A stretch of 64,000 nucleotides of DNA from Lamellibrachia columna (taxonomy: Eukaryota; Annelida; Polychaeta; Sabellida; Siboglinidae). Below the pieces are notes generated by a model. That model did not search any database. It was not told the origin of the DNA and worked only from the letters and a program-made list of their open reading frames with translations. The stretch spans positions 44,910,002 through 44,974,001 of the forward strand of contig OY759263.1 in NCBI GenBank assembly GCA_963662155.1. Reading direction: 5' to 3'. Below, in pieces: positions 55,640 to 64,000 of the stretch. A program made the translations under genes and the position numbers. Position 1 is the stretch's first letter; each line of letters starts with the position of its first letter.

Positions 55640-58520
55640 CCATGGGCTTTTAGTTTAAGTAACAATCTTTGATGTGGCACTTTATCGAAAGCTTTCTGAA
55701 AATCTAAGTAGACAACATCCACTGGTGACCCGTCATCTACCTACTTCGTAATTTCTTCCTAAAAAACAAGAGATTGGTTATACATGACCTTGCTTTTAGG
55801 AACCCATGTTGAGATGTATTTATTGATTGATGTTAAACTCACTGGTCAGTAATTGTCTGGCTTGTTCCTCGATCCCTTCTTAAATAGTGTCGTAATGTTT
55901 GCTTCTACCCATTCTGAAGGAACTATTCCTTCTTCTAATGACAGGTTAAACACTTTTGCAAGTGGTGTACTAATTTGCTCAACAATTTCCTTAAGCAGTT
56001 TTGGTGGTATCCCATAAAATCCAGGTGATTTATTTTTCTTTCATCTTCTTAATTTAATCATTTCAGGAGTTACAAATTACTGCCCTAAATGTTCTGATTT
56101 ATTGCCCTCAAATTTAGTAAATGGAACTGGAAGTGAGCTGATATCTTCTGTGGTAAACACTGAGCTGAGCCAATTTTTTTTAAAGGTTCTTTTAGATTTT
56201 CTAATTTTAGTTGTAGCTAGGTGAAGTGCGTCTTTGTAGTTTGTGTAGTCTTCTATATTTCCAGTGTGTTTATATACCCCCACAGCATCTGTTTGTGAGC
56301 AATTTTTCTAATAGCCTCTTTTGACAGGTGTTTTTCCTGGACTTTTCCCTTGTTTTCTTAATGGAACAAATTTCTCAGTAATGCCCTCAATCTCATATTT
56401 TAAACAAGTCCAACATTATGTTGCTATCTTGTTCTTCAGCAAAGTATTCCAATCTATATTTGCTAGATATGTTCTCATCTCTTTGTATTTGCCTTTGTTG
56501 AAGTTCCTCCTCCATTGTTTTTATATGTATTCCCTGTTTTTACTTTTATATTAAAATGGATTTGGTTATTTTCATTTGAACCAAAGGGTTCGTGTACTTT
56601 AACATTGCCAACTAATTCATTTTGAGAAGACACAATTAAGTCACATTCCCACCTCTGGTTGGTTCCAAGACACAATCCTGGGTTAGAAGTAGAAACTGAT
56701 GGCCGTCACCTCCAGCACTCTTTAATGATTTCCATTGTATATAGCATTGGTTAAAATCACCCATTGTAACACTTTCCCCCTTGCTCACCTCCCTTATCGC
56801 CTTTTGTAATTTTACATCTTCCTTTTGCCCTATGTTAGGACTACGAGAAACTACTCCTATAGTTAATGTTGAGTTCCTGGTAACTATGTTACACCAAATT
56901 GCTTCCTCGCAATCTGCTTCACTTTTCAGTGTTATTTCACATGCTTGGTAATATCCCCGACAATACAATCTGTCCAATTCGTGCCTCTTTAAATGTCTTG
57001 ACCAAACTCCTGTACTTACCAACGATGGCCGACGTTCCCTCCTTCTCGGCATTGTTCGTTCCCACATACACGAGAACAGCACCTCCCGTGCCACCACCCA
57101 TGGCTTGTCCTGCCTTCTCTGCTATATCCTCTATTGTTGCCCCTGGTAGATATACTGTTATGTCATCTCCTCTGTTTACAATTTTATCCACTTTCCTAAC
57201 GATAGAATCCCCCATAAATACCCGGGCTTTCCTCGCCTTCCCCTGTGATACTATATCAGCAAATACATTTTTGGTCTTTAGACTGAAAAGTGCTTTGTGT
57301 GCAGGTGCAGAAAGCCCCTAGCGGCTAGCTATGGGGCTATTTAATAACAACCTGTCACCCTTATCTTCCTTGAAATTGGCATAGGGCTTAATTAGGCTGG
57401 CCGGGAGGCGTTCAAAGCATCCCATTGGTTAGCGGAGCCTGCGGGAAAAAATCGCGGGACAATAGTAGAGGCGCAGTTTTGCAAATTACTTTTTGCACTG
57501 CGCTAAACTAGCAACACCGTTTTTCGACTTTGATTTGAGTATAAATTTTGATTTGATTCTGAAACAATTTTGGTTTGTTTCACATTCCACATCTACTGAG
57601 AAGACGGCCGAGCCAGCAGTAAAACTGAGTCGACACCGGTGAGTATGGCGCAGAATGTGCTAATTGCTGGTCACAGCTATGAGCCATTTGCAGAGGTTCA
57701 TGGCAAAAACCAACAGACAGAACTATGAGTTCAATGCAGGACGCATCAAGTGCTATTTCTCGTGTAAGGGTTGCGCGACCATACCGAAACTTTGCCGTAA
57801 TGGCTTGTTCGACAAACTAGCAGTGATGAACACAACTATGGGACGTGCAGTGATGATCATAACAACTTGACTTGCCAGTATGAAAATGACGCAGCAGTGA
57901 TTACGTCAAAATTCACCCTTCAAAATAAATTGGACGAATTGCCCATTTTCAACCCACATAGTAGTTGTTTTTTTTGGGTTTCCCGTTATTAATCAAATAC
58001 ACCAGGGATTCATGGGTAATGGAACTGCTTAGGCACACGAAAGCTCCACTCCTGTCGCACACTATGCCCCCTTTCTCTTCTATCATCAACTTTACTGTCG
58101 TACCACCTGGCAATCCCTCTCCACTCACCCGCTTACCTTTCTTTCGTTGCATACTCTGCCTCCTGTCATCTTTCTTCTTCTGATCCACAGTCTTTTCCTT
58201 TTCTCTGCTCTTGTTATCCTCGACCATCCTGTCACCTGACAATCCCTCTTCACTCACTCGTTTACCTTCCATTTGTAGCACATTCTTCCTTTTTCCATCT
58301 TTCTTCTTCTTACCAGCTTTCTCCCTCGCATTGCCTCTGCCCTCCTTGTTCTCACCACCACTGTCATACACCCACTACACACGAAATGAAAATCATCCGC
58401 CTGCCCCACTGCCCCCGAATTTGCACACCCGGACTTTGCAAAGTCTATCCAGCTGTCGCAAGTAGAGCATGTCAAATTATGTTTCGCCTTTACTTGGCGT
58501 TTGCACGTCGCCATGTTAGA
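55640..58520 (-). mobile_element. CR1-like LINE with PHD and esterase ORF1 (copy E)
   Basis: ORF1 starts at 58514 (MATCKRQVKAKHNLTCSTCD) with a C-x2-C, C, C-x2-C PHD-like zinc domain. It continues as a Lys/Arg/Glu-rich linker to 57949, and later shows the SGNH esterase blocks GDSIVRKVDKIVNRGDD and VLVYVGTNNAEKEGTSA (57215-56937). ORF2 follows with an APE end (GVVSRSPNIGQKEDVKLQ, TMGDFNQCYIQWKSL), linker and truncated RT, ending near 55640 within the palm (AFRKCHIKDCYLN-type coding). Breaks are frequent. PHD and esterase domains in ORF1 are a known trait of CR1-like LINEs. Confidence 0.85.
57640..57880 (+). pseudogene. Possible SGNH-like fragment inside CR1 copy E
   Basis: On the plus strand, MAQNVLIAGHSY is followed, after a frame change, by RFMAKTNRQNYEFNAGRIKC and CNGLFDKLAV-like sequence. 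The GHS block resembles the first motif of SGNH hydrolases. It lies in the segment shared by CR1 copies A and E but runs antisense to them. Short and broken; the assignment is tentative. Confidence 0.3.
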
Positions 58521-59029
58521 AATTCAATTTATATTTGTTTATAATCAGTTATGTTTACAATTTATACTAGGCAGTCTTCACAAAGACTGTTTTTGTGTTG
58601 TAATACACACTTTATGCTATTTTACTTAGGTCTTAATACAATTTACAACTATTGTCTTGCAACTTATTTTCTACGTAACAGCTGACGACCACAAAACGTA
58701 ATAATGCTCGCGCTAACGAAATTTCAGTGACCTTCTTTAAATTACACTGATTTACTACCTACGGCTAACTTTTAACAATAAATGTTGCTAAAACAAAATA
58801 TTCAGGTTCTCAATCTTTAATATGTGCTAAATTATTTACAATACTATTATGTCTAGTATAATGTACACAATCAACTGACCACAACAAACCTTAATTATCG
58901 CTCGCGTTACCGAGTCTTCGGAGATCTACTATATAAACTACCCGAAATTACTCCTATAACTAAATTTTAACAGCGACTATTGCCTAAACAAGGTATCTTG
59001 CAAGTTTATGTTTAATATGCACGTAATAA
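58521..59029. other. Gene-free stretch
   Basis: AT-rich, no gene. Two loosely similar blocks (about 58690-58860 and 58880-59030) share CTATTGTC/ACTCCTATAAC-like strings. Confidence 0.4.
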
Positions 59030-59600
59030 TAATACTTATCCGATCAATATTCCACGCTTTAGACAAATATCCAATCCACCAAATTCAATTCCATGTTCTC
59101 CTCAAAAATCCCTGACAGTATTACCTACTCAACCTCCGTCTGCTTTAGTGTTCTGACCACCTGCTTGTATTCCCTAAGTATGGCAGTTGTACCCTCCCTC
59201 TCTACGTTATTCGTCCCTACGTGAACTAAAACAGGTCCACCCTGGCCCGAACCCACGATGTTTTCTACCCTCTCAGTTATCGCCTCTATTTATGGCCCCA
59301 GGCAAGCAGACCACTACGTCATCTCCCTTGTTTAAGACTCTGTCGGTCTTCCTAACTATTGTGTACCCCACAAACACCCCCGCTCTCTTCCTCACCCCCT
59401 CTATCACTGCCTCAGAATAGCTCTTCCGATGGATTCTTTCCATCACATTCTGTCATGCAGCCTTGTCACTTGGCATACTGTTATCAGTCTATCTCTCACC
59501 CATCAACCTGTCACCTTTCCCTCCTGTTTCCATGTGGAACTCTTGTGAAAGGAGGAGCTGACTGTGGTCGTTAATGACAGGTGGTCGCTTAATGCAGGTG
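59030..59600 (-). mobile_element. CR1-like LINE ORF1 esterase fragment (copy F)
   Basis: The minus strand gives the RTDRVLNKGDDVVVCLPG block and a broken HVGTNNVEREGT-like block of the CR1 ORF1 esterase. No RT is attached. Confidence 0.65.
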
Positions 59601-59816
59601 GTCATTTGACCAGGTTTGACAGTCAAAGGTTATAAGCCGCTTAACTACATACCTCATACATATAGCCCTAAAAACTAAAATAATAAGTGCTGTAAATGAA
59701 CATTATTTGTATTATTCATTATTTTACAGTATACCAGTGGGCGTTGTTTAAAATCTTCTTAGTTTCATTAGCTGGTTTCGATGCCATCGTCTATTCATAA
59801 ATTATATGCCACTTAC
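59601..59816. other. Intron-like sequence
   Basis: Downstream intron of the coiled-coil exon. Part of it (about 59690-59740) resembles 60410-60470. Confidence 0.4.
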
Positions 59817-59905
59817 GCATAATGTTGACAGTTTCTTCCAAGGTCTGCAGTCGTGCTACAATCGCTTCGTCTGCATGCTCAGCTACACGTGCCTTTTCAA
59901 GGGAT
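59817..59905 (-). CDS. Coiled-coil exon of a host-like gene
   Basis: The acceptor is GGCTTTGCTTGAACAG and the donor is GTAAGTGG. The 89-nt exon reads RSLEKARVAEHADEAIVARL then QTLEETVNIM, with heptad-like spacing of Leu/Ala/Val/Ile. It lies downstream, on the same strand, of the TRPM-like exon at 63.6 kb. TRPM channels carry a C-terminal coiled coil after the TRP segment, so it may be the same gene; this is inference. A related but damaged exon is at 36.8 kb. Confidence 0.45.
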
Positions 59906-60026
59906 CTGTTCAAGCAAAGCCAACCAGAAAACAGACATGGTGCAAATGCACACGTATCTGATAGCTTCATTCGACCGTATATACGGTAAAACCTGTCTTA
60001 GCTACCGCTCAAGTATATACAGGAGT

Positions 60027-61421
<1,395 letters not shown>

Positions 61422-61439
61422 TACGAGTCTTCCACTGTT

Positions 61440-62960
61440 CCAGCACGCCTAAAGTACGCTGTCATCACGACTCTTCTGAAACGTTTCGTCTTTCCGCTGA
61501 CGACTACGCCTGTTACCGACCTATCTCGAACCTTCCGTACTCATCCAAGTTATATTTGAACGCCACATTTCTGCCCAACTGCCTTTGCATCTGCAATACA
61601 ATGGAATTGGAGATCCTTTTCAGAGCGCCTACCGCCCGTCACACAGCGTTGAGACAGCGATTGTGTGTATTCAGAAAGATATTTTGTGTTCACTGGATGC
61701 TCATAAGCATGTAGTTCTGGTACTGCTTGACCTCAGCGCTGCGTTCGATATGATCGACCACGACCTTCTTCTCGCATAATTAGACCGAATCGGCGTGCGA
61801 GGCGAAGCACTTTTCTGGCTCGCGTCCTATCTCACCGATCGAACACAGTGCGTCTGTGCTTACGGTTATTTTTCCTGCTACATCCAAATGTGATACGGAG
61901 TTCCACAGGGCAGTGTTTTGGGCCTTCTTTTCTGTCGACTGTGCTGTCTTTCAGATGTCTTCTCTAAGCTCGGAGTTCGCTAGCACGTCTACCCAGATGA
62001 CACTCTGCTGTATGTTGACTTTCTGCGAAATGATTCTGCGTCCGCCGCCGACCGGATATCCCGTTGAGTCCCTGCCGTGAAAGTATGGCTGGCATCGCGC
62101 TACCAACATTTATACGAGGCGAAGACAGAGGCGAAACTGCTCTCAGCACCGAACAACCGTGTTCCACAGCCTCCTCCTCTTCCCATGGACATCTGCGGAT
62201 GTAACCTCAGCACTTCAACCAACATACGTGACCTTGGCGTACAGCACGACTTCACGATGTCGATGGCGGCACATGTTAGCAGTACCCGCCGGACTGCCTA
62301 TGCCCAACTACGTGGAATATGATCATCTCTGCCACTCAGAGCGTGCAAGACACTTGTACACGCGCTTGTCTCGTCGCGACCCGACTTCAGAAACGCGGCC
62401 CTGCATGGCATTACCGGAAACTTGCGGCATCGACTCCAGATGGTCCAGCGGTCAGGTGCGCATGTCGTTCCCTACTTACCTCGACGTGACCAACACAGCG
62501 TGACGGCGGCACTACGAGAGCTGCACTGGCTACCTGTGGCGCAGCGAATTCAGTTTAAACTGTAAACCTTGATGCACGGCGCCGTGCATGCTAACACTCC
62601 ACGCTACCTTGCTGACAGTATACATCTCCATATGTTCCCTGTAGCAGTCTTCGTTTGGCTGATCAGTTTCTCATTGTTGTTTCTAGGGTAAACCTGGAAT
62701 GGTTCGGCCGACGAGCTTTCTTATGTGCAGATCCCACCCTCTGGAACTCTCTTCCAACAGGGCTAAGAACGCAGCGTGATTCTAGACGTTTTAGGAGGGA
62801 CCTGAACACATTTCTCTTTAATCAGGTTTTATCGTCATTTTGTGTCGCACACACGCACACGCACACACACACGCACACACACCTTGGGGGATGTTCAGGT
62901 CTTACCCTCCTACTTGGTGCCATTGCGGAAATAGTACTCCTTCCCAAATTTCAGGCCATT
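61440..62960 (+). mobile_element. L2/CR1-group LINE RT relic
   Basis: Broken frames read CYRPISNLPYSSK, DPFQSAYRPSHSVETA, VLVLLDLSAAFDMIDHDLL and YGVPQGSVLG with an YPDDT box, then LHWLPVAQRIQFK and, from 62655, FGRRAFLCADPTLWNSLPTG with LRTQRDSRRFRRDLNTFLF. This is the RT and conserved C-terminus of L2-group LINEs. Several stops and frame changes. A (CA)n-rich tract at 62848-62881 marks the 3' region. Confidence 0.8.
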
Positions 62961-63565
62961 TGAACAATATTTAGAACATACCTGTAATATCTGCGACAAT
63001 TTTGACAGTACACAGCATTCACATGTATATTGATGTTACTCTGTATGTTGCACCGATACTAGATTGTTGCTAGATATTTCATGTAATTTTTATTATAACA
63101 TTTAATTAATTACGTGGCATATTTTAATTGCTTGGAAGTGAAAGCGGCTGACGGAAAGCATAACAGTTACAAAGTTGAGTTTATCTCATCATTCTCATTC
63201 ATTTTGATATTGAATATGATTTGTTTCTTAGCATGCCACTAAAATGGGTGGAATCAAAGCGGCAGTCTAAATTCGGCATAGAAAACAAATATCTCACATG
63301 TTCACATTGACTAACACTTATTGTGAAAATTACCATTTGCAGTCTTGTTCGGGAGGATCTGAAGTTTCAACAAATGCAGGGCAACCTGTCACGGCGCAAA
63401 GTGTCCACATCCCCAAAATCTTGGCCTGTGCTACCCAACTATACATGTTTAACTCATAATTGTATTTGATAATGAATCTACAACTGAAATGATATTCCGT
63501 GACCAAACGATATTACGTATCATTCAAACGATGCATCGTCTTTTCGTAAATAATATGCCACCTAC
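62961..63565. other. Intron-like, no further exon fixed
   Basis: Nothing recognised except the strip duplicated from 60.5 kb at about 63060-63150. Confidence 0.4.
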
Positions 63566-63729
63566 TTCCATGTTTCAACCATCTATACAACTGGTAGACG
63601 TACACCAATGTTGAAAATGGCGGCGGCAAGGTTGGGCATCTTTCATATTCCCTTACAAGACTGCGGAAGTTGAAGTGTATGTAGTACCACGATTTCTTCT
63701 TGTCGGACTGGATTTGGGTGATGGAATTT
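63566..63729 (-). CDS. TRPM-channel-like exon (post-pore segment)
   Basis: The acceptor is ATCTGTTTTCTTCAG at 63730 and the probable donor is GTAGGT at 63565. The exon reads NSITQIQSDKKKSWYYIHF, then RSLVREYERCPTLPPPFSTL. TRPM channels have, just after S6/TRP helix, the order N-x-T, W-x3-R, EY-x2-RP-x-LPPPF, which this matches apart from a Cys in place of Arg/Pro spacing. The product would be a membrane cation-channel subunit. Only this exon is identified; upstream exons would lie beyond 64000. Confidence rests on one motif-rich exon. Confidence 0.6.
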
Positions 63730-64000
63730 CTGAAGAAAACAGATATGCTTAGGACTTGATGCAACCATGATTATCGTTAACACATTCAAGATGAGGTTCC
63801 TAACCACACGTTGTGCTAGGAGACAATCGCTCCAGCAGCAGACTTTTTCCTTCTAAACATTGGCAGCATTTATTAGGAGAGTAGCTTTTAGAAACGTAGT
63901 ACAATTCATGTTATAATTTTGGGGTTGAATGTTCAAACGATCAAATACTGAAACGACAGCAATGGAAGTGGATCCACACATCAAATGCAATCGTGCCATA
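63730..64000. other. Intron upstream of the TRPM-like exon
   Basis: No coding segment recognised to the end of the window. Confidence 0.4.

Overview
The window is a stretch of animal nuclear DNA. Genes are intron-split, and the sequence is crowded with non-LTR and LTR retrotransposons, DNA transposons, long (TA)n, (TG)n and (ACGC)n tracts and one 200-base assembly gap. The mix of a Polinton/Maverick, CR1-like LINEs with PHD plus esterase ORF1, RTE- and L2-like LINEs, Ty3/Gypsy, hAT and pogo elements suits an aquatic invertebrate or basal deuterostome. I cannot name the species from sequence alone.

1-20 kb is the most unusual part. A pogo-type transposase relic (1-277) and a flank rich in repeated motifs lead into an imperfect palindrome of about 6.3 kb (about 1010-7275). 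Each arm carries the same three kinds of tandem array in mirror order around a central hairpin near 3955. Directly beside it is a Polinton replication/integration module: small basic and hydrophobic ORFs, an intact chromodomain integrase (7840-8952, +), and facing it a large protein-primed family B DNA polymerase (13178-8847, -) broken by four in-frame stops and two frame changes. Beyond simple repeats and the gap, two further minus-strand ORFs follow: a Ser-rich protein and a compact RPA-type single-stranded-DNA-binding protein with its own TATA box and upstream tandem repeat. No capsid, ATPase or protease gene was recognised, so this is a partial or atypical element. A 713-bp MITE, a small ORF, TTAGGG-like repeats and a minisatellite follow to 20 kb.

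20-30 kb holds a 5.4-kb Ty3/Gypsy element with near-identical 192-bp LTRs and a 5-bp target duplication. It sits inside an exon encoding a calcium-binding EGF module. Other EGF exons lie upstream on the minus strand, so this is the remains of, or part of, a multi-EGF host gene. A decayed second Gypsy element follows at 28.5-29.6 kb.

30-48 kb is nested LINE sequence: CR1-like copies in both orientations, an L2-like insert, a 370-bp tandem array, an RTE copy with a perfect 13-bp target duplication, a pogo/Tigger transposase fragment and small MITEs.

48-52 kb contains a five-exon Ulp1/SENP-type (C48) cysteine protease gene on the minus strand, reconstructed from splice sites and conserved catalytic motifs. 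A cysteine-rich, possibly transposase-derived exon diverges from it at 51.6 kb. 52.5-59.6 kb is CR1 and other LINE relics, one split by a 1.5-kb hAT element with an exact 8-bp target duplication. 59.8-63.7 kb contains host-like minus-strand exons (a coiled-coil exon with a paralogue at 36.8 kb, and an exon resembling the post-pore segment of TRPM channels), more (TA)n tracts and an L2-like reverse transcriptase relic.
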